DNA from: Pseudomonas brassicacearum
GTDB taxonomy: Bacteria; Pseudomonadota; Gammaproteobacteria; Pseudomonadales; Pseudomonadaceae
Reading direction: 5' to 3'
DNA: 64,000 nucleotides
Assembly (NCBI RefSeq): GCF_003732265.1
Contig: NZ_MOBK01000010.1
Location: forward strand, 186,001-250,000
In this document: one piece after another, positions 49,028 to 58,592 of the stretch
How the letters are laid out: each line of letters begins with the position of its first letter
Position numbering within the stretch: position 1 is the stretch's first letter
Program-made: the position numbers and the translations under genes
Notes under the pieces: generated by a model
Database searches by the model: none
What the model saw: the letters and a program-made list of their open reading frames with translations, nothing else
Told to the model about the DNA's origin: nothing

Positions 49028-51721
49028 TCAGACCAGAGGGCCGCGCGGGTAGCGCTTGAGCTTTTCGATCAGCTCGGCGCCGGGGATCGGGCGGTCGAAC
49101 AGGTAGCCCTGGCCGACGTCGCAGCGGTGGCGGCGCAGGAACGCCAGTTGTTCGGCGGTCTCGATGCCTTCCGCCACGACCTTGAGTTTCAGGTTGTGGG
49201 CCATGGCGATCACAGCGGAGGTGATTTCCATGTCGTCCTGGTTGTCCGGGATTTCGTGGATGAAGCTGCGATCGATCTTGATGATGTCGATCGGGAATTT
49301 TTTCAAATAGCTGAGCGACGAGTAACCGGTGCCGAAGTCGTCCATGGCCAGGGTCAGGCCCAGGCGCTTGAGCTGGTCGAGCTGCAAGTGGGTGTCTTCG
49401 GTGGCTTCCAGCAGCAGGCCTTCGGTCAGTTCCAGCTCCAGCAGGTTGGCCGGCAGCGCTTCTTCCTTGAGGATGTTGGCGATGGACGACACCAGGTCCG
49501 GGTCGGAGAACTGCTTGGGCGACAGGTTGATCGCCACTTGAAGATTGCCCAGGCCGGCGGCGCTCAGTTCTTTACTCATGCGGCAGGCCTGACGCGCGAT
49601 CCATTTGCCGATCGGGATGATCAGGCCGGTTTCTTCAGCGACGCTGATGAACTGGTCCGGGCGGATCATGCCTTTGTCCGGATGGTTCCAGCGCAGCAGC
49701 GCTTCCATCCCCAGCAGACGGCCGCTGCGCAGGCAGAGCTTGGGCTGGTAGAACACATCCAGCTCGTTCTGGGTCAGGGCGCGGCGCAGGTTGTTCTCGA
49801 CGAACAGTTTGTAGCTGGCCTCGGCATTCAGCGCTTCGGTGAATACCTGGACCTGATGCTTGCCGTTGGCCTTGGCCTTGTGCAGCGCCAGACCGGCGTT
49901 GCGCATCAGGGTTTGCGGGTCGCGGCCGTGTAGCGGCGCGCAGGCCAGGCCCACGGAGCCGGTGACGCTGATCAACTGGTTGTCGACGAACATCGGCTTG
50001 TCGAGGGTCATCAACAACTGATGAGCGACCTGTTGGCCGGTGCGCAGGTCGGTGTTGTCCAGCAGTACGGCGAATTCGTTACTGGCGAAACGCGCCAGGC
50101 TGCCGCTCGGGCTCAGGCTGTTGCGCAGGCGTCGGGCCAGGCTGATCAGCAGTTTGTCGCCGGTCTGGTGACCGAGGCTGTCGTTGATCCGCTTGAAGTT
50201 GTCGATGTCCACCAGCAGCAGGCTGATCGGCGTATCAGTGTCGCGGGCGAAGCGTTCGTCGAGGTTACGGATGAACGCCGGGCGGTTGCCGAGGTTGGTC
50301 AGGTTGTCGGTGTAGGCCAGGCGCTCGATGCGCTGCTGGGCGAGTTTGGTCTGGGTGATGTCTTCGTAAATGCCGATGTAATGCGTCAGCTCGCGGTTGT
50401 CGCCATAGACCTTGGAGATCGATAGCTGGCCCCAATACGGTTCGAGGTTTTTGCGGCGGCTCTTGAATTCGCCCTGCCAACTGTTGCTCTTGGCCAGCGC
50501 CGAGGGCGCGTCGAACAGCAGTTCGCTGAGGTTCTCCAGCGCCGGCAGTTCCGACAGCCGCTGGCCGTGGACTTCTTCGGTGCTGTACTGGGTGATTGCG
50601 GTGAAGCTAGGGTTGACGTATTCGACCACGCCGTCGCAATTGACCAGCAAAAAGGCGTTGGCGCTTTGCTCGACCGCACGCTGGAACAGGTGCAGGGCGC
50701 TGGTGGCGGTGCGGCGGTTGTGGTTGTTGATGACCTGGGCGAACTGATCCGCCAGCTCGCCGGCGAAAGCGATTTCGTCCGACTGCCAGGCGCGGGTTGC
50801 ACCGGTCTGTTCCAGGCACAGCACGCCGACCACCTGGCCGTCGACGCGGATACTGGCGTCGAGCATCGCGTTCACATCGCGCGGGCGCAGGCTCTCGGCC
50901 ATGTCCCGGGTGCGCGGGTCACGCATGGCGTTGTGGGCATCGATGGCGCGGCTGCTGTGCAAGGCTTCGAGGTAATCCGGGAACCCGCTGACGTCGATCG
51001 GTTCCGGCAGCAGGTATTCACTGCTGGCGCGGTGATAGGCCGATATCGGCACCAGCATCGAGCCTTCGAGGTTCCACAGGCTGGCACAGTCGATTTCGTA
51101 GATGTCGCACGCGCTGCGGGTGATCAGCTCGGCGGCTTCTTGCAGGGAATTGTTGGTGCTGTAGCGCTGGCGAGTCAGCAACAGGATCAGGTCCTGCTGG
51201 GCGCGCACCCGGTCCAGATGCTGCAATTGTTCCTGCTGGGCACGCTGGTTGAGCTCGAGGGCGATTTGCAGGCGCGAGTTCTGGGTTTCCAGATCCTGCG
51301 CGGGCTGTAGCTGAAGGCCCTCGAACAGGTCATCGACCACCAGCAGATAACCGCGCAACAAGTGCCGATTGTGCTGTTTATAGGCTTCGCCCACTTCCAG
51401 CAGGTTCAAGGCGCCCGAGGCGGTGTGCAAGGTGTAGCGGATCTGGTAGTTCGGACTGTCGGTCAGTTGCTGCTGGACCGCGTCATGCAGCTGATAGCGC
51501 GCTTCGGGCTCCATCAGGCTGGCGTAGGGGGAGTCGACCAGCGCACACAGGTCCACGGCCGGCAGACCGAAATGGCGTTCGCAATTCGGATCGAGAAACA
51601 GCAGCGCCCAGCTAGGCTCATTCAGCCGTTCGAAACGCAGCATGCCGAGCCGCGAGGGCACAGGCAACTGCGTCACTACCTCGGCCACCATACGGCTGGC
51701 GGCATCGGGTTGGCTTTTCAT
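49028..51721 (-). CDS. dipA: Cyclic-di-GMP phosphodiesterase DipA-type (PAS-GAF-PAS-GGDEF-EAL)
   Basis: An 897-residue multidomain protein: N-terminal PAS-like segment, GAF domain (about 180-330), PAS (about 340-460), GGDEF (about 465-625) and EAL (about 640-885). The cyclase motif is degenerate, ASNEF in place of GG(D/E)EF, so cyclase activity is unlikely. The EAL motif (EALLRWNHP), DDFGTGYSS and EGIET are intact, so it should hydrolyse cyclic-di-GMP. P. aeruginosa DipA (PA5017), which promotes biofilm dispersion, has the same neighbours. The start at 51721 gives the family N-terminus with only a weak ribosome site. A start 38 codons upstream is possible. Confidence 0.88.
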   Translation of the reverse strand: MKSQPDAASRMVAEVVTQLPVPSRLGMLRFERLNEPSWALLFLDPNCERHFGLPAVDLCALVDSPYASLMEPEARYQLHDAVQQQLTDSPNYQIRYTLHTASGALNLLEVGEAYKQHNRHLLRGYLLVVDDLFEGLQLQPAQDLETQNSRLQIALELNQRAQQEQLQHLDRVRAQQDLILLLTRQRYSTNNSLQEAAELITRSACDIYEIDCASLWNLEGSMLVPISAYHRASSEYLLPEPIDVSGFPDYLEALHSSRAIDAHNAMRDPRTRDMAESLRPRDVNAMLDASIRVDGQVVGVLCLEQTGATRAWQSDEIAFAGELADQFAQVINNHNRRTATSALHLFQRAVEQSANAFLLVNCDGVVEYVNPSFTAITQYSTEEVHGQRLSELPALENLSELLFDAPSALAKSNSWQGEFKSRRKNLEPYWGQLSISKVYGDNRELTHYIGIYEDITQTKLAQQRIERLAYTDNLTNLGNRPAFIRNLDERFARDTDTPISLLLVDIDNFKRINDSLGHQTGDKLLISLARRLRNSLSPSGSLARFASNEFAVLLDNTDLRTGQQVAHQLLMTLDKPMFVDNQLISVTGSVGLACAPLHGRDPQTLMRNAGLALHKAKANGKHQVQVFTEALNAEASYKLFVENNLRRALTQNELDVFYQPKLCLRSGRLLGMEALLRWNHPDKGMIRPDQFISVAEETGLIIPIGKWIARQACRMSKELSAAGLGNLQVAINLSPKQFSDPDLVSSIANILKEEALPANLLELELTEGLLLEATEDTHLQLDQLKRLGLTLAMDDFGTGYSSLSYLKKFPIDIIKIDRSFIHEIPDNQDDMEITSAVIAMAHNLKLKVVAEGIETAEQLAFLRRHRCDVGQGYLFDRPIPGAELIEKLKRYPRGPLV

Positions 51722-51914
51722 TGAGGGAAACTCGCTTCGAATGTGCTGATCGCGCCGGGCTCTCGCCCTCTTAACTGTTGTCTGCGGCAAGGTTGCATCA
51801 TTGCGGCCCCGACTGACAAGAGACATGAAGGCCAAGTGCTATAAGAATATGTCGGCAGGCGCGAAGTTTTCTCCAGCGCAGGCTCAAAACTAATGCATTT
51901 GACCTTCAATAGCC

Positions 51915-53321
51915 TTAGTGCAGCGGGATGTTGACCGTTTGTAATCGTTGGCCGTCCCGGTCGTGGTAATTGACCTGAATCTGCTCGCTATCAACGATCA
52001 GGTGGGCAAAGTTGTCCTCGCTGACCACATTGCTGGTCAGTTCATGCCGATAGTCTCCCGCAGTCGTTTGCGCCAGAGGCTGATCAAGAATGAAGGTGGA
52101 GGCCTTGGCGTACGGCAGCAGTTTGCTGTTGCACAGCGGCGAGGAGACGACGGTGTGCACCTCGAAGTCCGGGTCTTCGCTGTGGGTCAGGCGACTCGTC
52201 AAGGAGCCGTGGACATCGCCCGAGACGAAGATGACGTTCTTGATGCGGTGCGTGCGAATTGTCTCCAGCAACCGCAGGCGTTGCTCCGGAAAGGCTTTCC
52301 AGGCGTCGTCGCCATTGAGTTTGCGGTCGGGGTAGAACATCACGCTGGTGACCACGAATTTGACCCTTGCCGGGCTGTGGATCAGCCATTTGCACAGCGC
52401 CTGCTCCTGTTCCTCGTCGAGGATGCGGCGATCATCGGCCGACAAGTTGCGCCGAGTACGGCTGTCGGTGACAAACCATTCAATATCACCGTCGCTGAAC
52501 TGATACCAATACTGTTCAAGTTTTCTGCTGATCTGTCCATTGGCTAGAAGTTCATGCGCCGGACTATGGCTGGCTTGATATAACTCATAAGCGGCTATGG
52601 CATTTTTATATAAGTCTGCATCTGATTTGCTCTCGTTGGCCGGCCAGTTGTCTTCAATTTCGTGGTCGTCGAGGATCATGTAAGTCGACAGGCTGGACAT
52701 TAACGTTGTAATGCCCGGCTGGGAAAAAGCTGTGCGGTATTTTTTGAGTATGTCGTTGTATTCCCGGTCGGGCGCAATAACGTTCAAATCATCGACGTAA
52801 ATTTGATCTCCGGTCATCAGCATCGCACTGATGGGCGGTTCGGCCCGCTGCGCGAGGTCGGTGATCGAAGCAAAAATTCGGTCGCCGGCCTTGGGTGTCA
52901 TGGCGATCCCCGCGGTCATGCGCAAATAGCGGCAGGAGCCGACGATATAGGCCCGTGGCAGGCGGGCCTTGCTGGGCCGCGTGCGAAACCGGTAAATCTC
53001 TCGTGGCCATTGCAATGGCAGTTCCTCGACCGTTTCCACGGTATGCACCGGGCTCATCGGGCTGAACCAGCCGGCCTGATATTCGTATTCGGTGTCGCTG
53101 GCCAGTTGGTTGAGCACGATCACGTCGGACATGTCGCGCAAGATCGTCAGTTTTACAAATGCGCCCTGGGACCAACGTTCTTCACCCAGACGCCGATAAC
53201 GAACCCCTGCAAATACCAACGCATTGTCTTGAAGTTCTCCGCGCAGAAAAATGCGCGCGTGATTAGTTGTAGTGTGGCCAATAATAGGGCCGACAGTCGG
53301 TTTGAACATGTTCGAATCCAT
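51915..53321 (-). CDS. PhoD-like metallophosphatase, cytoplasmic
   Basis: A 468-residue protein with the PhoD-type metallophosphoesterase motifs VGSCRY, MTGDQIYVDD, ILDDHEIEDNW and VSGDVHGS. These bind the active-site metals. Unlike secreted PhoD alkaline phosphatase it has no signal peptide, so it probably works in the cytoplasm on an unknown phosphodiester or polyphosphate-like substrate. It lies between aceF and dipA, where P. aeruginosa has no gene, and is less GC-rich than its neighbours, suggesting insertion. A start four codons later is equally possible. Confidence 0.8.
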   Translation of the reverse strand: MDSNMFKPTVGPIIGHTTTNHARIFLRGELQDNALVFAGVRYRRLGEERWSQGAFVKLTILRDMSDVIVLNQLASDTEYEYQAGWFSPMSPVHTVETVEELPLQWPREIYRFRTRPSKARLPRAYIVGSCRYLRMTAGIAMTPKAGDRIFASITDLAQRAEPPISAMLMTGDQIYVDDLNVIAPDREYNDILKKYRTAFSQPGITTLMSSLSTYMILDDHEIEDNWPANESKSDADLYKNAIAAYELYQASHSPAHELLANGQISRKLEQYWYQFSDGDIEWFVTDSRTRRNLSADDRRILDEEQEQALCKWLIHSPARVKFVVTSVMFYPDRKLNGDDAWKAFPEQRLRLLETIRTHRIKNVIFVSGDVHGSLTSRLTHSEDPDFEVHTVVSSPLCNSKLLPYAKASTFILDQPLAQTTAGDYRHELTSNVVSEDNFAHLIVDSEQIQVNYHDRDGQRLQTVNIPLH

Positions 53322-53480
53322 TCGAAGTAATTGCTAACTAAGCAGAGAATAAATAACGCAGTTTTTATTAAATACAGTCCAACTAAGACTAGTTGCTGTT
53401 TCAAAAAAAATATCGGGAGGAAGTGGACTTGAGTTGTGGGCAATGTAAGCCGCCGCTGTAGGAAGAGTCTTTATTCAAGG

Positions 53481-53509
53481 CAAAAAAAAGCCCCGCCAAA
53501 TTGGCGGGG
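53481..53509 (-). terminator. Rho-independent terminator of the aceEF operon
   Basis: An eight-base GC-rich stem (53491-53498 with 53502-53509) is followed on the minus strand by CTTTTTTTT (53482-53490). A second stable hairpin (GGCCCTCC/GGAGGGCC, 53552-53573) lies closer to the aceF stop without a U-run. Confidence 0.93.
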
Positions 53510-53581
53510 TTGAGGTACGAGCGTGGCGCTCGGAAAACGTGGTACGCGAACGGCCCTCCGGTGAGGGAGGGCCGGCCGGTG

Positions 53582-55552
53582 TTACAGCAAGATGGTGCGG
53601 ATGTCCGCCAGCAGGCTGCTCAGGCGCTGGGTGAAGCGTGCAGCAGCGGCGCCGTTGATCACGCGGTGATCGTAGGACAGCGACAGCGGCAGCATCAGTT
53701 TCGGCTGGAAGGCTTTGCCGTCCCAAACTGGCTGGATGGTTGCCTTGGAAACACCGAGGATCGCCACTTCCGGCGCGTTGACGATCGGCGTGAAGCCGGT
53801 GCCGCCAATGTGGCCGAGGCTGGAAATGGTGAAGCAGGCGCCTTGCATGTCGTCAGCGGTGAGCTTTTTGTCGCGGGCTTTGGCGGCCAGCACAGCGGCT
53901 TCGGCTGCCAGTTGCAACAGGCTCTTCTGGTCGACGTTCTTGATGACCGGTACCAGCAGGCCTTCAGGGGTGTCGACGGCGAAGCCGATGTTCACGTACT
54001 TCTTGCGGATGATCGCTTTGCCGCTTGGTGCCAGCGAACTGTTGAAGTCCGGCAGTTCCTTGAGCAAATGCGCGCAGGACTTGAGCAGCAGCGGCAGGAT
54101 GGTCAGCTTGACGCCGGCCTTCTCTGCAACGGCTTTCTGAGCGATACGGAACGCTTCCAGCTCGGTGATATCAGCCGAATCGAACTGAGTCACGTGTGGG
54201 ATGTTCAGCCAGCTGCGATGCAGGCTCGACGCGCCGATTTGCATCAGGCGAGTCATCGGCACTTCTTCGGTTTCACCGAAGCGGCTGAAGTCCACGACCG
54301 GAATCGGCGGGATGCCCGCGCCGCCGGTTGCGCCGGCAGCAGCGGCCGGTGCTTCCTTGGCCTTCTGCATCATCGCCTTGACGTAAACCTGCACGTCTTC
54401 CTTGAGGATGCGACCGTGCGGGCCACTGGCGCCGACGGCGTTCAGCTCGACGCCGAACTCGCGAGCCAGTTGACGCACGGCTGGGCCAGCGTGAACTTTG
54501 GCGCCAGGCTTGGCTGGAGCAGCAACCGGGGCAGCAGCCGGTGCGGCTGCGGCAGGCGCAGCAGCGGCTTGAGCCGGAGCACTTGGTGCAGCAGCGGCCG
54601 GAGCCGGGGCAGCAGCAGGCGCAGCGCCTTTGACTTTCAGCTTGAGGATCAGGTCGCCGGTACCGACTTCGTCATCCAGCTTGATGGAAACGCTTTCCAC
54701 CACGCCAGCGGCAGGCGATGGAATTTCCATGCTCGCCTTGTCGGATTCCAGAGTGATCAGCGACTGGTCGGCTGCAACGGTGTCGCCGGCCTTGACCAGG
54801 ACTTCGATGATCTTGGCCTTGCCCGCCGAACCGATGTCCGGAACGTGGATGTCCTGAACACTGTCGGCCACTGGAGCAGCCGGAGCTGCAGCGGCTGGCG
54901 CAGGAGCCGCGGCGGCCGGTGCAGCCGCCTGAGCTGGAGCGGCAGCAGGGGCCGCAGCACCCGCCACTTCCAGGTCCAGAATCAGGTCGCCGGTGCCGAC
55001 TTCGTCGTTGAGCTTGACGCTGATGGCCTTGATCACGCCAGCGGCAGGCGATGGGATTTCCATGCTCGCCTTGTCGGATTCCAGGGTGATCAAGGATTGA
55101 TCAGCCTCGACGGTGTCGCCGACCTTGACCTGGATCTCGATGATCTGGGCCTTGCCCGCCGACCCGATATCCGGCACGTGCACTTGCTGAACCGAAGCGG
55201 CAGCCGGGGCCGCCGGGGCAGCAGCAGGCGGGGCGGCAGCAGGAGCAGCAGCCGGTTTGGCTTCAGCTTTTGCAGCCGGCGCAGCGGCAGCGGTAGCCGC
55301 CGGGGCCGCAGCTGCGGCACCTTCGACTTCCAGCTCGAGCAATTCGTCGCCTTCTTTCAGGCGATCGCCCAGCTTCACTTTCAGGCTTTTGACGATGCCG
55401 GCTTTAGGCGCAGGAATTTCCATGCTCGCCTTGTCCGATTCCAGCGTCAGGATGCTCTGGTCGGCTTCGACACGGTCGCCGACCTTCACAAACAGTTCAA
55501 TTACTTCACCTTCACCGCTGCCGATGTCAGGTACGCGAATGAGTTCGCTCAC
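53582..55552 (-). CDS. aceF: Dihydrolipoamide acetyltransferase AceF (pyruvate dehydrogenase E2)
   Basis: A 656-residue E2 core subunit with three lipoyl domains in tandem (lipoyl lysines Lys41, Lys161 and Lys272, each in ESDKASMEIP). Alanine-proline linkers, an E3-binding domain (about 355-390) and the acetyltransferase domain follow, with catalytic His629 in YDHRVING. The residue after it is Asn634 where E. coli has Asp, as in Azotobacter E2. It passes acetyl groups from E1 to CoA. Translation starts at a GTG (55552) with GAGGAGA upstream, 11 bases after aceE. Three lipoyl domains agree with Azotobacter and many fluorescent pseudomonads. Confidence 0.95.
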   Translation of the reverse strand: MSELIRVPDIGSGEGEVIELFVKVGDRVEADQSILTLESDKASMEIPAPKAGIVKSLKVKLGDRLKEGDELLELEVEGAAAAAPAATAAAAPAAKAEAKPAAAPAAAPPAAAPAAPAAASVQQVHVPDIGSAGKAQIIEIQVKVGDTVEADQSLITLESDKASMEIPSPAAGVIKAISVKLNDEVGTGDLILDLEVAGAAAPAAAPAQAAAPAAAAPAPAAAAPAAPVADSVQDIHVPDIGSAGKAKIIEVLVKAGDTVAADQSLITLESDKASMEIPSPAAGVVESVSIKLDDEVGTGDLILKLKVKGAAPAAAPAPAAAAPSAPAQAAAAPAAAAPAAAPVAAPAKPGAKVHAGPAVRQLAREFGVELNAVGASGPHGRILKEDVQVYVKAMMQKAKEAPAAAAGATGGAGIPPIPVVDFSRFGETEEVPMTRLMQIGASSLHRSWLNIPHVTQFDSADITELEAFRIAQKAVAEKAGVKLTILPLLLKSCAHLLKELPDFNSSLAPSGKAIIRKKYVNIGFAVDTPEGLLVPVIKNVDQKSLLQLAAEAAVLAAKARDKKLTADDMQGACFTISSLGHIGGTGFTPIVNAPEVAILGVSKATIQPVWDGKAFQPKLMLPLSLSYDHRVINGAAAARFTQRLSSLLADIRTILL

Positions 55553-55563
55553 AGAATCTCTCC

Positions 55564-58209
55564 TCAGCAGTCCAGTGGGTTGAGTTTTTCCGGGTTGATA
55601 CCGAACTTGGTGATGGCTTCAGCCACAACCTTAGGTTCGATGTCACCACGGTCAGCCAATGCTTCCAGGGCTGCCAACACCACGAAATGACGGTCGACTT
55701 CGAAGAAATGACGCAGTTTCTTGCGGCTGTCGCTGCGGCCGAAACCGTCGGTGCCCAGGACTTTGAATTCCTTGGACGGGACCCACTGACGAATTTGCTC
55801 GGCGAACAACTTCATGTAGTCGGTAGAAGCGATGACCGGACCTTTACGGCCGTTCAGGCACTCTTCGACGTAGCTCAGCTTAGGCTTCTGGCCCGGGTGC
55901 AGACGGTTGGTGCGCTCGACGGCCAGGCCGTCGCGACGCAGTTCGTTAAAGCTGGTAACGCTCCATACGTCAGCGCCGACGTTGAACTCTTCACGCAGAA
56001 TCTTCGCCGCTTCACGGACTTCACGCAGGATGGTGCCGGAGCCCATCAACTGAACGTGGTGCGCCGCTTCACGGGTGTCTTCTTCGAGCAGGTACATGCC
56101 CTTGATGATGCCTTCCTCGACACCGGCCGGCATGGCTGGCTGCTGGTAGGACTCGTTCATCACGGTGATGTAGTAGAAAACGTCCTGCTGCTCTTCGGTC
56201 ATCTTCTTCATGCCGTCCTGGATGATCACCGCCAGCTCATAGCCGTAGGTTGGATCAAAGGTGCGGCAGTTCGGGATGGTGCCGGCCAGGATGTGGCTGT
56301 GACCATCTTCGTGTTGCAGGCCTTCGCCGTTCAGCGTGGTGCGGCCGGCGGTGCCGCCGATCAGGAAGCCACGGGTACGGCTGTCGCCAGCGGCCCAGGC
56401 GAGGTCGCCGATACGCTGGAAGCCGAACATCGAGTAGAAGATGTAGAACGGCAGCATTGGCTGGTTGTGGCTGGAGTACGAAGTACCGGCAGCGATGAAG
56501 GAGCTCATGGCGCCTGCTTCGTTGATGCCTTCTTCGAGGATCTGGCCCTTCTTGTCTTCCTTGTAGAACATCACCTGGTCTTTATCGACTGGCTCGTAGA
56601 GCTGGCCGACGGAGGAGTAGATGCCCAACTGACGGAACATGCCTTCCATACCGAAGGTACGGGCTTCGTCCGGGATGATCGGAACGATGCGCGAGCCGAT
56701 TTCCTTGTCCTTGACCAGTTGCGCGAGGATCCGCACGAACGCCATGGTGGTGGAAATCTCACGGTCGCCCGAGCCATCAAGGATTGCCTTGAGGGTATCG
56801 AGTGGCGGCGTTGGCACGCTGATGCTCTTCGCGCGGCGCTGAGGTACGAAACCGCCCAGTGCAGTGCGGCGCTCGCTCAGGTAGCGGGCTTCGGCGCTGT
56901 TTGGCTCCGGCTTGAAGAACGGCAGGTTTTCCAGCTCTTCGTCCTTGACCGGGATGTCGAAACGATCGCGGAACAGCTTCAGGCTTTCAACATCAACTTT
57001 CTTGGTGTTGTGCGCGGTGTTCTTCGCTTCGCCGGCACCGGTGCCATAACCCTTGATGGTCTTGGCCAGGATGACGGTTGGTTGTTCTTTGTGGTTGACC
57101 GCTTCGTGGTACGCCGCGTAGACCTTGTACGGGTCGTGGCCACCACGGTTGAGTTTCCAGATCTCGTCGTCGGACAGATCAGCAACCATCGCCTTGAGTT
57201 CTGGCGAGTTGAAGAAGTGTTCACGTACGAACGCGCCGTCTTTGGCTTTGTAGTTCTGGTACTCGCCGTCGATGACTTCGTCCATGCGGCGTTGCAGGAT
57301 GCCGTCGACGTCCTTGGCCAGCAGTGGGTCCCAGAAACGGCCCCAGATGACTTTGGTCACGTTCCACTGAGCACCACGGAACACGCCTTCGAGTTCCTGG
57401 ATGATCTTGCCGTTGCCGCGAACCGGGCCGTCGAGGCGCTGCAGGTTGCAGTTGATGACGAAGATCAGGTTGTCGAGCTTCTCGCGGCCAGCCAGCGAGA
57501 TCGCGCCCAGGGATTCCGGCTCGTCACACTCGCCGTCGCCCAGGAAGCACCAGACTTTCTGCTTGCCTTCAGGGATGAAGCCACGGGCTTCCAGGTACTT
57601 CATGAAACGTGCCTGGTAGATCGCCTGGATCGGGCCAAGACCCATGGATACGGTCGGGAACTGCCAGAAGTCAGGCATCAGCCAAGGGTGCGGGTAGGAC
57701 GACAAGCCGTGACCGTCGACTTCCTGGCGGAAGTTGTTCATCTGGTCTTCGGTGATGCGGCCTTCCATGAATGCACGGGCGTAAACGCCTGGCGAGGTGT
57801 GGCCCTGGAAGTAGATCAGGTCGCCGCCGTGTTCGTCGGTCGGGGCCTGGAAGAAATAGTTGAAGCCGATGTCATACAGGGTGGCGCTGGAGGCGAAGCT
57901 GGAGATGTGACCGCCCAGGTCAGAATCTTTCAGGTTCGTACGCATCACCATGGCCATCGCGTTCCAGCGTACCAACGAGCGAATGCGGCGTTCCATGAAC
58001 AGGTCGCCAGGCATGCGTGCTTCGTGGGTAACAGGAATGGTGTTGCGGTATGGCGTGGTGATGGCGTAAGGCAGTTGCGAACCGCTGCGGGTCGCCAATT
58101 CGCCCATACGGGTCATCAGATAGTGAGCGCGGTCTTCGCCTTCTTTGTCGAGAACCGATTCCAGGGCGTCCAGCCATTCCTGGGTTTCGACGGGATCGAG
58201 GTCTTGCAT
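55564..58209 (-). CDS. aceE: Pyruvate dehydrogenase E1 component AceE
   Basis: An 881-residue thiamine-diphosphate enzyme (E. coli 887) that decarboxylates pyruvate and acetylates the E2 lipoyl group. The ThDP motif GDGECDEPES...NCNLQ (about 233-265), the active-site loop region HNTKKVD and the C-terminal SDSRKKLRHFFEVD are all present. It leads the aceEF operon and diverges from glnE. The upstream gap holds two perfect or near-perfect GTAGT-N3-ACTAC palindromes that probably control it. Confidence 0.96.
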   Translation of the reverse strand: MQDLDPVETQEWLDALESVLDKEGEDRAHYLMTRMGELATRSGSQLPYAITTPYRNTIPVTHEARMPGDLFMERRIRSLVRWNAMAMVMRTNLKDSDLGGHISSFASSATLYDIGFNYFFQAPTDEHGGDLIYFQGHTSPGVYARAFMEGRITEDQMNNFRQEVDGHGLSSYPHPWLMPDFWQFPTVSMGLGPIQAIYQARFMKYLEARGFIPEGKQKVWCFLGDGECDEPESLGAISLAGREKLDNLIFVINCNLQRLDGPVRGNGKIIQELEGVFRGAQWNVTKVIWGRFWDPLLAKDVDGILQRRMDEVIDGEYQNYKAKDGAFVREHFFNSPELKAMVADLSDDEIWKLNRGGHDPYKVYAAYHEAVNHKEQPTVILAKTIKGYGTGAGEAKNTAHNTKKVDVESLKLFRDRFDIPVKDEELENLPFFKPEPNSAEARYLSERRTALGGFVPQRRAKSISVPTPPLDTLKAILDGSGDREISTTMAFVRILAQLVKDKEIGSRIVPIIPDEARTFGMEGMFRQLGIYSSVGQLYEPVDKDQVMFYKEDKKGQILEEGINEAGAMSSFIAAGTSYSSHNQPMLPFYIFYSMFGFQRIGDLAWAAGDSRTRGFLIGGTAGRTTLNGEGLQHEDGHSHILAGTIPNCRTFDPTYGYELAVIIQDGMKKMTEEQQDVFYYITVMNESYQQPAMPAGVEEGIIKGMYLLEEDTREAAHHVQLMGSGTILREVREAAKILREEFNVGADVWSVTSFNELRRDGLAVERTNRLHPGQKPKLSYVEECLNGRKGPVIASTDYMKLFAEQIRQWVPSKEFKVLGTDGFGRSDSRKKLRHFFEVDRHFVVLAALEALADRGDIEPKVVAEAITKFGINPEKLNPLDC

Positions 58210-58319
58210 GGCTTGCTCCAGGGCGGAAAGGCTTCCAGAATCGGTTGCCTGAGTTTGCGACTGGCCTTGTGGGCAGACGATATAAATTCTTGGATTGCCG
58301 AGAGGTTGTTCCGGCGGCG

Positions 58320-58386
58320 TGTAGTTTTACTACAAATCTTCGGGCATTTCAGCCTTTCGAATGTATATACGAGTAGTAAAACTACA
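58320..58386 (-). promoter_or_regulatory. Paired palindromic operators ahead of aceE
   Basis: TGTAGTTTTACTACA (58320-58334) is a perfect palindrome about a three-base centre. AGTAGTAAAACTACA (58372-58386) is its inverse with one end mismatch. Centres are 52 bases apart, about five helical turns. A TATACA box (58362-58367, minus strand) lies between them. The pattern fits a GntR-family regulator such as a PdhR-type pyruvate sensor, by analogy only. The rest of the 383-base gap shows no further gene. Confidence 0.65.
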
Positions 58387-58533
58387 GATGAATGGCTTGT
58401 GGCCTCCGGCTGCGTTGTGAGAATAATCGTTAAGGTTGGTCTTTTACCAACCACAAAAGGTGAAAGCTTGATGTTCACTGCCAAAAATAAAGAATTTTCA
58501 GCTATTTCTAACTTTTGTTCGACAGTCCTCCAC

Positions 58534-58558
58534 GTAGTGCAATATGAAAATTCACTAC
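58534..58558 (+). promoter_or_regulatory. Inverted repeat close to the glnE start
   Basis: GTAGTG (58534-58539) and CACTAC (58553-58558) form a 6-base inverted repeat with a 13-base spacer, 34 bases before the glnE ATG. The half-sites share GTAGT with the aceE operators, but the spacing differs. It may be a glnE operator or chance. Confidence 0.3.
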
Positions 58559-58592
58559 ATGCAACCCGTTCTACGCCGATCAAGGATAGACC

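Noticed and set aside
53322..53480. Possible small gene between the PhoD-like gene and the aceF terminator
   Set aside because: The readings here are short, lack ribosome sites and have no coding character. The stretch looks like an AT-rich promoter region.
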